NCBI RefSeq assembly: GCF_029360645.1
Contig: NZ_JARDUA010000002.1
Location: 744,001-808,000, forward strand
Origin: Pontibacter litorisediminis
GTDB lineage: Bacteria; Bacteroidota; Bacteroidia; Cytophagales; Hymenobacteraceae
Direction: 5' to 3'
Length of the DNA stretch: 64,000 nucleotides
Shown here piece by piece: positions 1-8,941 of this stretch. The notes beneath the pieces were generated by a model. The model saw nothing but the letters and a program-made list of their open reading frames with translations, was not told where the DNA came from and made no database searches. The position numbers and the translations under genes are program-made. Each line of letters opens with the position of its first letter. Within the stretch, counting starts at the first letter, position 1.

Positions 1-1404
1 AAGGACGCGAAGCCGGAGTTCAGCACCTCGTCCTGGTTTGCCATGCTGTTTAGCGCCGGCATGGGGATAGGCTTGCTGTTCTGGAGTATCGCCGAGCCCA
101 TCAACCACTTCCAGACGCCCCCGCTCGGCGAGCCCGGCACACCCGCTGCCGCCCGCCAGGCCATGAACTACACGTTTCTGCACTGGGGCCTGCATGCCTG
201 GGCTATCTATGCACTGGTGGCGCTGGCGCTGGCTTTCTTTACATACAACCGGCAGCTGCCGCTCACCGTACGCTCCGCGTTCTACCCTTTTCTGGGCGAG
301 CGCATCCATGGCGTGGTGGGGCATGTGATCGATATCCTGGCTGTGATCGCAACGCTGTTCGGTCTGGCTACCTCGCTTGGCTTGGGTGTGCAGCAGGTAG
401 CGGCCGGGCTCAACCACGTATTCCCTGCCATAGTAAATGACATCACCACGCAGATTATCCTCATTGTCGTTATCACGGGCATTGCCACCATTTCTGTGGT
501 TACCGGGGTGGACAAGGGCGTGCGCATCCTGAGTGAGTGGAACATCCGGATCGCGCTGTTTATACTGGTGGCGGTGCTGGTGCTGGGGCCGACCGTGTTC
601 ATACTTGGCTCTTACGTGCAGAACACCGGCTCCTACATTGGCAACTTCATGCAGCTCTCGTTCTGGAACGAGGCCTACTCCACCCGAAACTGGCAAGGCG
701 GCTGGACGGTTTTCTACTGGGCCTGGTGGATCTCCTGGGCGCCATTCGTAGGTATCTTCATCGCAAGGGTATCCAAAGGGAGAACCATCAAGGAGTTTGT
801 ACTTGGCGTGCTTATCGCCCCTTCGCTCCTCTCTTTCCTCTGGATGACCGCCTTCGGCAGCACCGCCCTGCGCGAAACCCTGGCGGGCGACACCACCATT
901 GCAAACGCCGTGGCTGCGGACATGTCGACGGCCCTGTTCGTCTTCTTTGAGCAGCTGCCCTTTTCCACGGTGCTCTCCGTGATCGGTGTCCTGCTGGTGG
1001 CGGGCTTCTTTGTCACCTCCTCCGACTCCGGCTCGCTGGTGGTCGTGAGCCTGACCTCCGGCGGCAACCCGAACCCATCGGTGGGCATACGCGTGTTTTG
1101 GGCGCTGGCAGGCGGCGCGGTGGCTGCCGTGCTGCTGCTCGGCGGGGGCTTGCAGGCCCTGCAGACAGCCGTTATCATCACCGGGCTTCCTTTTGCCATT
1201 ATACTTTTGCTGATGTGCTACAGCCTGTACCGGGGCCTGGACGAGGAAGCCGCAGAGGAAACCAAGCTGGGCAGGGCGCAGCAACGCAAGGCCTACCAGC
1301 AACTGGTGGCCGAAATGCTGGCCAAGCGCGCCCAAAAACAAGATGCCAGAGTAGCCGAAAGCAGAAGAGATAACCCTACACCACCAAACCCTGATGTATT
1401 ATGA
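1..1404 (+). CDS. BCCT-family betaine/choline/carnitine transporter, 5' end missing
   Basis: The reading frame is open from base 1, so the true start lies upstream of the window. The protein is an inner-membrane secondary transporter for quaternary amines such as glycine betaine or choline, normally used in osmoprotection. The glycine-rich unwound helix motif GMGIG (bases 58-72) and the aromatic signature WTVFYWAWWISWAPFVG (703-753) are diagnostic of the BCCT family; GMGIG is the form seen in sodium-coupled betaine carriers. About ten further hydrophobic helices follow, and the last ~60 residues are charged and cytosolic, as in osmoregulated members. The stop overlaps the next start (ATGA), so it is probably co-transcribed with the stress protein. 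The exact substrate cannot be read from the sequence. Confidence 0.93.
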   Translation, partial: KDAKPEFSTSSWFAMLFSAGMGIGLLFWSIAEPINHFQTPPLGEPGTPAAARQAMNYTFLHWGLHAWAIYALVALALAFFTYNRQLPLTVRSAFYPFLGERIHGVVGHVIDILAVIATLFGLATSLGLGVQQVAAGLNHVFPAIVNDITTQIILIVVITGIATISVVTGVDKGVRILSEWNIRIALFILVAVLVLGPTVFILGSYVQNTGSYIGNFMQLSFWNEAYSTRNWQGGWTVFYWAWWISWAPFVGIFIARVSKGRTIKEFVLGVLIAPSLLSFLWMTAFGSTALRETLAGDTTIANAVAADMSTALFVFFEQLPFSTVLSVIGVLLVAGFFVTSSDSGSLVVVSLTSGGNPNPSVGIRVFWALAGGAVAAVLLLGGGLQALQTAVIITGLPFAIILLLMCYSLYRGLDEEAAEETKLGRAQQRKAYQQLVAEMLAKRAQKQDARVAESRRDNPTPPNPDVL

Positions 1405-2279
1405 TTAAGATTGACGCGATGATGGTCTGCCTGGACCTGAGCGATATAGACGAGAAACTAGTTGCCTTTTCCCGCTCCATTTGCCAGCACATGGATGTGC
1501 GCAAAGTATACTTCGTGCACAACATCAAGCTCTATGAGCTGGGAGACGATTTCCGGGAGATGATCGGGGACGTGGACCTGAGCAAGGAGGTGGAAGACAA
1601 CATCGCCGACATTGTGGCCGAGCAGTTCGGCAACGCCGCGGAGCACGAGATCCTGGTAAGCGAGGAGCCCAATACCGAGGTTATACTTGCCGACATCGTA
1701 AAGCGCTTCGGCATTAAACTCACGTTGCTGGGCAAGAAGATGAGCGACAAAAGCACCGGTTCCCTGGGCACAAAACTGCTGCGCATACTCCCGTGCAGTG
1801 TGCTCGTGTTCCCCGAGACGGCCAGCTTTGAGATCCGAAAGGTACTGGTACCGATAGACTTCTCGGATACCTCTGTGCATGCGCTCCGGCTCAGCAAAAA
1901 CCTGTCGGACCAGCTGGGGCTGCAACTGGAGATCATGCACGTGTACCGCCTGCCCACGCAGTTTTTCCCGCTGCTCTCGGAAGAAAAAGCGGTGCGCAAG
2001 GCCGAGGAAGTGGTAAAGCAAAAGTTTGCCGACCTGCAGAAGCGGCACCAGGAGATTGCCACAGTGCCCTACACCTTGGTGCGCGCGGCCAACAAAAGTA
2101 TAGCAGAGCGCATCATCCTGCACCTGGAAAAAGGCCGCCACGACCTGCTTGTGCTCGGGCTAAAGGGCAACAACCCCTTGCCGTCGCTAAGCCTGGGCAG
2201 CGTGCCCACCGAGATGTATAACACCGACGTGGATGTGCCGCTGTGGCTGGTGTATTCGGAGGATGTGATCCGGCAGTAA
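1401..2279 (+). CDS. Universal stress protein, tandem UspA domains
   Basis: A 292-residue cytosolic protein made of two UspA folds (about 1-140 and 147-292). The second domain keeps the ATP-binding signature G-x2-G-x9-G-S, read as GLKG, nine residues, then GS near the C-terminus; the first domain has only a degenerate version (GKKMSDKSTGSLGT). Two-domain Usp proteins are common in Bacteroidota and usually act as ATP-binding stress or survival factors. The start overlaps the stop of the BCCT transporter by four bases, a sign of translational coupling. A link between Usp and transporter activity is plausible but inferred from position only. Confidence 0.92.
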   Translation: MIKIDAMMVCLDLSDIDEKLVAFSRSICQHMDVRKVYFVHNIKLYELGDDFREMIGDVDLSKEVEDNIADIVAEQFGNAAEHEILVSEEPNTEVILADIVKRFGIKLTLLGKKMSDKSTGSLGTKLLRILPCSVLVFPETASFEIRKVLVPIDFSDTSVHALRLSKNLSDQLGLQLEIMHVYRLPTQFFPLLSEEKAVRKAEEVVKQKFADLQKRHQEIATVPYTLVRAANKSIAERIILHLEKGRHDLLVLGLKGNNPLPSLSLGSVPTEMYNTDVDVPLWLVYSEDVIRQ

Positions 2280-2289
2280 ACGCTTGGTG

Positions 2290-2901
2290 CTACTCCATTC
2301 CCGCCATCATAAGGTTTCGGATGCCGGACACGATCATGTCGATGCCGATCGCACCCAGGAAAAAGCCGTTGATGCGCAGCAGCAGCTCCATGTTCTTGTC
2401 AAAGGCGATCTGCACTTTTTTGGAGCGCATGCCGCGGCGCATCGTTTTCATCCCCATGATGATGGCGAAGTTGACGAGCATGATGATCACCAGCGAGAGC
2501 ACCCCCTGCCACAGCACCAACTGCTCCGACATCAGCACGGTAAGCGATATAGTGCCGGCCCCCACCATAAAAGGCAAGGCGATCTCCGAGGCCAGGTCAT
2601 GGAGATCGCCTTTTATCTGTATAAAGGCTTTCTTGCCCTGCACGATAAAGATGTAGGCGAAGGAAAACAACACCACGCCCCCAAAGATCCTGAAAGACTC
2701 AAAGTCGATACGGAACACTTTTTGGAACACCAGGTCGCCGAGCAGCAGGAACACCAGGTAAATACCGAAGGAGATGCTGCTGGCTTTGATAAAAACAGAA
2801 CGGAAGTCATCATCCGACAGGTCGCTCATCACCGGTTTGAGGTAGAGAAAGAGCGCGAAGGGGTTAAGCATAACCAGAAAGCTAACAATGGCTGTAATCA
2901 T
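2290..2901 (-). CDS. MarC family integral membrane protein
   Basis: A 203-residue protein with about six transmembrane helices. It opens with the conserved N-terminal hydrophobic stretch containing NPFALF and has the helix region MVGAGTISLTVLM typical of the MarC / UPF0056 family. The family is widespread, its transport substrate is unknown, and the old link to multiple antibiotic resistance was not upheld. The gene converges with the Usp gene with only 10 bp between the stops, and no hairpin is visible there. The Met start is the first in frame. Confidence 0.9.
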   Translation of the reverse strand: MITAIVSFLVMLNPFALFLYLKPVMSDLSDDDFRSVFIKASSISFGIYLVFLLLGDLVFQKVFRIDFESFRIFGGVVLFSFAYIFIVQGKKAFIQIKGDLHDLASEIALPFMVGAGTISLTVLMSEQLVLWQGVLSLVIIMLVNFAIIMGMKTMRRGMRSKKVQIAFDKNMELLLRINGFFLGAIGIDMIVSGIRNLMMAGME

Positions 2902-3011
2902 AAAGTTGATAGGGTTTTGCGTGCCTTTAACTACGCAGCACAGGGTAGGGAGATGTATAAAGATGAAGGTTGGGGCCGCGCCTTTCTCGCTACCGGCTGG
3001 TTAACAAAAAC

Positions 3012-3692
3012 TTAAAGTGGCACCCGCGGGTAGTTGCACACTTCAAATTCCTCGTCGTCCTTTGCCTGGAGCAGGCGGCTCGGCCTGTGGCTCTGCGCCA
3101 GCTCATGTGCCGAGGCAAGCGCCTCCTCCTCGTTCTCGGCAGTTTGCACAACCTTTTTATTGTGGTCCAACACCTGCCACTGCTCTTTTTCCTTGTCCCA
3201 TGCAATTCGGTAGATGTTCTCCCTGACCTGGGGCCTGTCCCGGAGCAGGTCAAGTATAACTTTACCGTCGCTGTAGCTGCCGTCCGGGTAAGGCATGGGC
3301 AGCAGCGCAAAAAAGATATAGTACATCGAGAAGTAGGTAAACTGGTAGGTCAACAGGCCGGCCTCTACCGTCCCCTCCTCCACCAGATACATCACGACCA
3401 AGGCAGATATGGCGTTGAACAGTGTCCCCCCCAGAAAGATAAGGATGTTCGAAAGGCGCTTGTTGCGCTTCAGGTTATCGAAAGAACACAGGCCGTACCA
3501 GAAATAATACTTCCGAACCTCCAGCAGCCCGAGGCGAAAAAGCACATCCCCGCTGCCTACGGTTACTTTAATGTTCTTGCCCCCCATCAGCCAGGCAAAA
3601 AACACATGGCCCGCCTCGTGTAAAAAGGAAATAACCGGCAGCACCAGGAAGAAGGCCAGAAAGAATTTAGGAATATCGCTTATAGTAAACAT
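3012..3692 (-). CDS. M50-type membrane metalloprotease-like protein
   Basis: A predicted 226-residue membrane protein. The zinc motif HEAGH lies at residues 25-29 in the first hydrophobic helix, and a PMPYPDG motif at 132-138 matches the second metal-binding element of site-2-type proteases, so both catalytic elements are present. About four hydrophobic segments are followed by a ~85-residue soluble tail. I start at 3692 (MFTISD) because the longer frame adds 56 Arg/Pro-rich residues unlike the family and would overlap the promoter region of the divergent gene. The substrate is unknown. The size suggests a minimal M50 enzyme rather than RseP, which carries a PDZ domain. Confidence 0.72.
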   Translation of the reverse strand: MFTISDIPKFFLAFFLVLPVISFLHEAGHVFFAWLMGGKNIKVTVGSGDVLFRLGLLEVRKYYFWYGLCSFDNLKRNKRLSNILIFLGGTLFNAISALVVMYLVEEGTVEAGLLTYQFTYFSMYYIFFALLPMPYPDGSYSDGKVILDLLRDRPQVRENIYRIAWDKEKEQWQVLDHNKKVVQTAENEEEALASAHELAQSHRPSRLLQAKDDEEFEVCNYPRVPL

Positions 3693-3890
3693 AACCCTAA
3701 CTGTTACGATTTCTGTGAGAATTGTTCCCCTCCGTAGCCCCGAGCGCGGGCAGGGGCGCAACTCCGGCCAAGGCATTCGAATTGGAGTAAAGGCGGCGCT
3801 CAAACCAGTTCTATACTTCTCCCTGGGTACAAAAGGCAGGAACCTCTCCCGCACTGGCACGTTCTATTAGCCTACCATACTACGAAACGA

Positions 3891-4805
3891 TTGAAGACAT
3901 TCCTGAAAACAAGCTGGGAGATATTGAAGGACTCCAAGAAGAACTTTCAGCGCGGCGAGCCTATTGTGTACAGCGCGGCCATCGCCTTTTTCACCATTTT
4001 CTCCTTGCCGTCCATACTGATCATCGTGTCTTTCCTGGGGTCGCTTTTCTTCTCCGAAGCTGACGTGCAGAAAAAGCTTGTGCAGCACATAGAGGCACTC
4101 ATCAGCCAGGAGGCTGCCCACCAGGTAAGCGAGGTTCTCAGGAACCTGACAACTATTCCGGTAAGCTTCTGGGGCATCGTAGTCGGGCTGGCCGTGATCA
4201 TCAAAAGCGCCACGATCATCTTTTTCATCATCCAGAAAGCGCTGAACGCCGTGTGGCAGGTACGGGTAAAGCACGATGTAAAGTACCTGACCTTGCTCAG
4301 GCACCGGATACCCACGCTGCTGGTGGTCGCCAGCCTGGGCTTCCTGTTCATCACCAGTATCCTGCTGGACACGGTGATCAGCATTTACAGCGGGCAACTG
4401 CAGGACCTGTTCGAGGAGTACCTGAGCCCGGCCATACGTGCCATCAACACGGCCTTTAATATCCTGATGATGCTGGTGTTTTTTACGGCTCTCCACAAGG
4501 TGCTTCCGGACGCCCGGGTAGGCTGGAAAAATGCTGTGTCCGGAGGCGTCATCACCTCTGTGCTTTTCCTGGTAGGCAAAGAAGTGATCAGTTTGATACT
4601 GGAGAACGTGAAGGTGACGGGCATTTATGCCACCGCCGGCTCGTTGGTGGTGCTGTTACTGTGGGTCTTCTACTCTGCCGTTATCCTGATGCTCGGCGCG
4701 GAGGTAACCAAAGCGTACGCAGACTACCACAACCAGACGATCACCCCCTCAGCGATTGCCGTTAAGTATGAGCGCGTAAACCGGCAGGAGCCGGACGAGG
4801 CCTGA
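3891..4805 (+). CDS. YihY / BrkB family inner-membrane protein
   Basis: A 304-residue protein with about six transmembrane helices and the family pattern: an N-terminal amphipathic part (residues 1-25), then a block around YSAAIAFFTIFSLPSILIIVSF and later GSLVVLLLWVFYSAVILMLGAEV. The family was once called RNase BN, which is incorrect for YihY; its role in envelope physiology is unresolved. The frame begins with a TTG codon because no ATG fits the conserved N-terminus. The gene is transcribed divergently from the M50-like gene and is followed at once by a strong symmetric terminator. Confidence 0.87.
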   Translation: MKTFLKTSWEILKDSKKNFQRGEPIVYSAAIAFFTIFSLPSILIIVSFLGSLFFSEADVQKKLVQHIEALISQEAAHQVSEVLRNLTTIPVSFWGIVVGLAVIIKSATIIFFIIQKALNAVWQVRVKHDVKYLTLLRHRIPTLLVVASLGFLFITSILLDTVISIYSGQLQDLFEEYLSPAIRAINTAFNILMMLVFFTALHKVLPDARVGWKNAVSGGVITSVLFLVGKEVISLILENVKVTGIYATAGSLVVLLLWVFYSAVILMLGAEVTKAYADYHNQTITPSAIAVKYERVNRQEPDEA

Positions 4806-4809
4806 AGCG

Positions 4810-4858
4810 CCCATAAACAAAAAGAGGAAGCAGCCTGCTTCCTCTTTTTGTTTATGGG
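4810..4858. terminator. Symmetric bidirectional terminator (23-bp perfect stem)
   Basis: Left arm 4810-4832 and right arm 4836-4858 are perfectly complementary with a 3-nt loop. The arms contain matching A and T runs, so a U-tract follows the G/C core on either strand. It separates the convergent BrkB-like gene (+) and the small membrane protein gene (-). Confidence 0.9.
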
Positions 4859-4867
4859 TACAGATTC

Positions 4868-5143
4868 TTAGGATCTGTATTTGTCTTTGCCAAGTTGCTT
4901 TACAAGTTTGTTGTAAACCCCCAGCAGCAGGAAAGACGGGGCCCATTGGCCTACGAACAACGCTTCCTCGTCTTTTCTCATTACCTTAAGCGTGGCTGAT
5001 ACAGCCATAGAACCCAATGCGGCCCACAGGTACATGTCGGAAGGTATACGGGCGGTATACTCCTCAATTGCTGCGGCTACTGGTCCTTCTTCTTTCTGCG
5101 GGTTCATTGTGTCTGCTTTTCTTTTTAGATCGTTTGCATCCAT
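4868..5143 (-). CDS. Small conserved membrane-associated protein, unknown function
   Basis: A 91-residue protein that I do not recognise by name. The first ~35 residues are polar and acidic. Two hydrophobic segments follow, around residues 38-56 (MYLWAALGSMAVSATLKVM) and 64-82, consistent with a small membrane protein. It is flanked by a terminator on its 3' side and a ~190-bp spacer on its 5' side, so it is probably monocistronic. Base composition and codon use match the neighbours, which supports a real gene. No function can be assigned. Confidence 0.72.
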   Translation of the reverse strand: MDANDLKRKADTMNPQKEEGPVAAAIEEYTARIPSDMYLWAALGSMAVSATLKVMRKDEEALFVGQWAPSFLLLGVYNKLVKQLGKDKYRS

Positions 5144-5330
5144 AGTTTATATTCTCGTTTATAGTGGTTGATGTTATTCCACTACAAACGGAGTAAGCCG
5201 GACGATAGTTATACTTACAGGGTCCTAGCTATCGAAAAAAGCCGTGTATTGCCTACAGAAGGGTTTTTAAGTTCAAGATTTGTGAGTTCGTGAGTCCAAA
5301 CAGAGGATCGCTACCCTCTCCGGCAACTCC

Positions 5331-7097
5331 TTAAAAGAACCTGTTTACCTTCGTCAGCTCCTTGCGGTACTGGGTCAGCAGGCGGCTTTTAGAGATGTAC
5401 CCCTTGAACTTGCCTTTCCGCACCACGGGCAGCGTCCACAGCTTGTTGGCGTCAAACTTGTCCAGCACCACGGCCGCAGGCTCGTTTATCTCTACCACCG
5501 CCTCCGGTGGGTGCATCAGGTCGCGGGCAAGTATGGTATCGTAGTTGGAGGTATCGCCGAGGCGTTGGCGCAGGTCGTTCAGCGTAATGATGCCCTTCAG
5601 GTTGCCCTGCTCATCCAGCACCTGCTGCATATCCTTGTTCGACTTGGCAAAGCACTCCACCACATTCCGGAACGTTGCGTTCTCTCTCACGGCCGTCTCG
5701 TCCTCCTCCACCAGCTGCTTGATGTTGAGCTGGTTCAGCAGGATGCGGTCTACACGCAGGGCCTTGCTCTGGCCCGCCGGCTGCACCACGCTGCGGCGCA
5801 GGTTTTCCACGTAGTACTTCAGGAAGTAGGACACGGCGCACACCAGCATCAGGGGCACAAACAATTGGTAACTCTGGGTGATCTCAGCCACAAGGAAGAT
5901 GGCGGTAACCGGCGCGTTCATGATGCAGGCAAACACACTGCCCATGCCCAGGAAGATGAAGGTGGCCGCATTCAGCTCGTAGAAAGGAAAAACCAGGGCC
6001 GCCAGCTTGTAGAACAGGAAGCCCAGCAACCCGCCTGTGATGATGGATGGCGCAAAGTAACCTCCCTCCCCGCCTGAGTTCACACAGATGCCCGTGCTGA
6101 TGGGCTTCACCATGGTGATCAGGAAAAAGAAAAAGAGGTTGAACCACACCGTATTGGGTAGCGCGGCAAGCGGTGAGTTCACCAGCAGGGAGCGCTCCTC
6201 ATTGTTGAGCAGGGCGTTTATACTTACGTACCCCTCGCCGTACATGGGCGGCAGCAGGAAAATGAGGCAGCCCAGCGCCAGCCCCCCCACCAGCGCCCGC
6301 AGGTAAGCGTTGTTTATGCGGCTTAAGGCCAGGGCGCAGTAGCTGTAGGTGCGGAGCAGGTAGTTCGACATCAGGTAGCCCAGCACCCCCAGCAACACCA
6401 CCAGCGGGATCTGCTCGTAGGCAAAGTCGGTGAGCGGCACCTGAAAGCGCAGATGCTCTCCCATGATGAACTCGAACAGGATCTTACCCGCCGCCGCCGC
6501 CACCAGCAGCGGAATCAGCAACGTGGGGGTGAACTCTGGCAGGATGGTTTCGAGGGCAAAGATAAAGCCCCCCATGGGCGCGTTATACACCGCCGAGATG
6601 CCTGCCGCCACGCCACAGCCGATCAGCAGGGTGCGCAGCCGGTAGCCCAGCCCCAGAAAACGCCCCACGTTGGAGCCCACTGCCGCCCCGCTCGAAATAA
6701 TGGCCGCCTCCACACCGGAGCTGCCGCCAAAGCCGATGGTCAGCCCCGTGGTGATGAACTTGGAGTAAACCAGCCGCAGCCGGATAATGGACGAATGGTT
6801 CTCGATGGCCTCAATCACCTGGCGTGTGCCGCCGAAGTAGGCCGTCTTGCTGAAAATGTTGCGGTTGATGAACGTAACGATCAGGAAGCCGATAAGCGGC
6901 AACAGAAAGTACAGCAGCCTGGGGGCAAAGTATACGGCGTACTGCTCAATGTAAAAGATAATCGTCTTGATAAGGATAGCCGACAGCCCAACAATAGAAC
7001 CGACCACCACGCTCAACACAAAAGGCATGATGCGGTTATTGCTCTGCCTCCTGCGCCACTTCAAAAAAGCCAGCTGGTATCGGTTTAGTCTGCTCAT
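5331..7097 (-). CDS. ClC-type chloride channel / transporter with C-terminal CBS pair
   Basis: A 588-residue protein: a ClC membrane domain (about residues 25-430) followed by two CBS domains (about 455-580). The anion-pathway motif that is GREGP in classical ClCs reads GSSGVEAA (125-132), which keeps the gating glutamate at E130; this variant is usual in Bacteroidota ClC proteins. Cytosolic CBS pairs often bind adenosine nucleotides and modulate gating. I cannot tell channel from H+/Cl- exchanger. The ATG at 7097 is the first in frame and gives a normal ClC N-terminus. An AAGTATA/TATACTT inverted pair lies about 50 bp upstream. Confidence 0.93.
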   Translation of the reverse strand: MSRLNRYQLAFLKWRRRQSNNRIMPFVLSVVVGSIVGLSAILIKTIIFYIEQYAVYFAPRLLYFLLPLIGFLIVTFINRNIFSKTAYFGGTRQVIEAIENHSSIIRLRLVYSKFITTGLTIGFGGSSGVEAAIISSGAAVGSNVGRFLGLGYRLRTLLIGCGVAAGISAVYNAPMGGFIFALETILPEFTPTLLIPLLVAAAAGKILFEFIMGEHLRFQVPLTDFAYEQIPLVVLLGVLGYLMSNYLLRTYSYCALALSRINNAYLRALVGGLALGCLIFLLPPMYGEGYVSINALLNNEERSLLVNSPLAALPNTVWFNLFFFFLITMVKPISTGICVNSGGEGGYFAPSIITGGLLGFLFYKLAALVFPFYELNAATFIFLGMGSVFACIMNAPVTAIFLVAEITQSYQLFVPLMLVCAVSYFLKYYVENLRRSVVQPAGQSKALRVDRILLNQLNIKQLVEEDETAVRENATFRNVVECFAKSNKDMQQVLDEQGNLKGIITLNDLRQRLGDTSNYDTILARDLMHPPEAVVEINEPAAVVLDKFDANKLWTLPVVRKGKFKGYISKSRLLTQYRKELTKVNRFF

Positions 7098-7552
7098 GTA
7101 CGTTGGGTCGTATGCCTTCTATACGTCTTTGGCACGATACGTCTGCCAAAGTATAAAATTTATACTATAAATGCCCTCATCCGGCTGTTAACGCCCTTAC
7201 GCCCCAGGCCATCCTTCCCCGACAACGAAAGTTATGCAATTTGGCTGCATGCCAACTCCCCTTTCTCCCTGCAAAGAAACTATTTATTTGTACACCAGCA
7301 AGTTACCCAGGAAAACCACTCACCAAATAGGCGCACTGCCACGTGCCGCCCCAGAAAGGAAAGACTTATGCAACGGGCCATATATTTTGACTTTGCCATA
7401 AAAAAGCCTTAAATTGAGCTGAAGGGGATTTTGTTGCCACCCTTCCAGCAAGTGTGTGGCGCTCCTTTTTGCTCTCTTTCGGTGGGCAAGGAGGCGATCC
7501 CCGGCTTAAATAAATCTTTTCACCCAATCCAAAAATCCAGTATATGGTATTC
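7098..7552. other. Intergenic region, divergent promoters
   Basis: About 450 bp between the divergent ClC and DUF4168 genes. It contains a perfect 17-base palindrome built from AGTATAAA and TTTATACT (7150-7166). I found no full TAnnTTTG box with a spaced TTG. The short minus-strand frame near 7366-7554 has no recognisable protein features. Nothing else is supported. Confidence 0.6.
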
Positions 7553-8047
7553 ATGAAGAAAGGGACATTTGCAGCCGCGCTGGTAGCAGCCAGTGTGTGC
7601 CTTGGCAGCGCGGCTTATGCCCAGGATGCAGCCGCTGCCCCAGACGGCGCTGCCCAGGAGCAGGCACAACAGCAGTACTCTGAAGAAGACCTTCAGAACT
7701 TTGTGGAGGCAAACTCTGCCGTTGTCGAAATTCAGAAAGCAGGCCGCGACACGATGGTGGCCGTGATCGAAGAAAACAGCCTGACGCTGGAGCGCTTTAA
7801 CGAGCTGGCCAAGGCGCACCGCGCTAAGAAGCTAGACGAGGTGGCTGAGAACCCGGAGGAGATCAGTGCCTTTAGCAACGCCGCCCGCGAGGTGGTGAAA
7901 ATCCAGCCTGAGACCAAAGAAAAAGTGGAGCAGGCGGTAGAGGAACAGGGGCTGACCATGGAGCAGTATGAAGCCATGATGAAGGCCTATAAGGAAGACC
8001 CGGAGGTGCAGAACCAGATAAGGAAAATAGTGGCGGAGAAAAAATAA
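7553..8047 (+). CDS. Secreted DUF4168 domain protein
   Basis: A 164-residue exported protein. The signal peptide MKKGTFAAALVAASVCLGS ends at AYAQ/DAAA. The mature part has an acidic linker and then two similar helical segments, each with a phenylalanine-led helix, the sequence VVEIQ or VVKIQ, and an acidic patch ending in a TLERF or TMEQY turn. This is the DUF4168 layout. Function is unknown; members are small periplasmic helical proteins. I chose the ATG at 7553 over 7544 because it gives a standard Lys-rich signal start. It ends at a bidirectional terminator shared with the convergent YceI gene. Confidence 0.83.
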   Translation: MKKGTFAAALVAASVCLGSAAYAQDAAAAPDGAAQEQAQQQYSEEDLQNFVEANSAVVEIQKAGRDTMVAVIEENSLTLERFNELAKAHRAKKLDEVAENPEEISAFSNAAREVVKIQPETKEKVEQAVEEQGLTMEQYEAMMKAYKEDPEVQNQIRKIVAEKK

Positions 8048-8065
8048 CCTCTCTGCTACTGCCTG

Positions 8066-8113
8066 TAAAGTATAAAAGCTCCGGCCGTTAAGGTTCGGAG
8101 CTTTTATACTTTA
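8066..8113. terminator. Bidirectional terminator carrying an AAGTATA inverted pair
   Basis: An 18-bp perfect stem (8066-8083 with 8096-8113) and a 12-nt loop. Each arm carries a copy of the over-represented heptamer AAGTATA, so the motif pair itself supplies the A/T flanks of the terminator. It lies between the convergent DUF4168 and YceI genes. Confidence 0.88.
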
Positions 8114-8128
8114 TGCCGGGCGTTTTTC

Positions 8129-8662
8129 TTACTGCTTCACGAGCTGAATCTCGCAGTTTAGCTTTATCTCGTCGCTCACCACCACGCTTCCGGCCTCGGT
8201 CACGGCGTTCCAGCTCAGGCCATACTCCTTGCGGTTTATTTTGCCGGTGATGGTAAAGCCTGCCTTCGTCTGCCCGTAAGGGTCAACCACCACACCCCCG
8301 AACTCCACGTTCACAGTAACAGGCTTGGTCGTGCCCCGTATGGTCAGGTCGCCGTGCAGTTTATACTCATCCTCCCCTACTTTCTCAAAGTCTTTGCCGA
8401 CATACTTCACCTGTTCGTGGTTTGCGGCGTCGAAGAAGTCGGCTGACTTCAGGTGCGTATCCCGCTGTTCGTTGTTGGTGCTGATCGAGTCAACATCAGC
8501 AGTGAACAGGATGTGTGAGGCTTTGGTGAAGTCCTCCTCCTCTGTCTCCACCTCAACGTTAAACTTGCCGAAATAACCTGTCACGGTGGTGATCATCAGG
8601 TGCTTTACCTTAAACTGTACTTCGCTGTGCGTTGGGTCGGATACCCATTTCGTCTTTGCCAT
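8129..8662 (-). CDS. YceI family polyisoprenoid-binding-like protein
   Basis: A 177-residue YceI lipocalin-like barrel. The N-terminal motif WVSDPTHSEVQFKVKHLMIT, the middle FDAANHEQVKY and the C-terminal EYGLSWNAVTEAGSVVVSDEI are characteristic. Family members bind isoprenoid chains (quinone-like) and are often stress or alkali induced. There is no signal peptide with this start, so it is predicted to be cytosolic, as in many Bacteroidota paralogues. I chose the ATG at 8662 because a GGAG lies eight bases upstream; the longer frame adds 16 residues unlike the family. It converges with the DUF4168 gene across a shared terminator. Confidence 0.92.
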   Translation of the reverse strand: MAKTKWVSDPTHSEVQFKVKHLMITTVTGYFGKFNVEVETEEEDFTKASHILFTADVDSISTNNEQRDTHLKSADFFDAANHEQVKYVGKDFEKVGEDEYKLHGDLTIRGTTKPVTVNVEFGGVVVDPYGQTKAGFTITGKINRKEYGLSWNAVTEAGSVVVSDEIKLNCEIQLVKQ

Positions 8663-8941
8663 AATTCTCCGTTTTAGTTGTTGTTTCTGATATAAGATAC
8701 TAATTACCAAGGCTGAATACGGTTAACGTAACCGAACCTCTATCGTTCGTGCCCCCAGCCTACCGGCATAGGCAGCAACCAGAGACTTCTCAGGCAGTAA
8801 TTACATGTATGTACATTTAATTCGTTAAAATGTTTGCCTTATCTTTAAAATAGTAGGGGTAAATGGCCACTGCATAGCCGTAACGCTATCCTTCTTCCAC
8901 AGCTTTTTCGTACTTTAGACTTCTACCTAAAAAACATACTT

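Noticed and set aside
601..612. CATACTT, considered as a copy of the AAGTATA family
   Set aside because: It differs in the outer base; I counted only exact AAGTATA/TATACTT.
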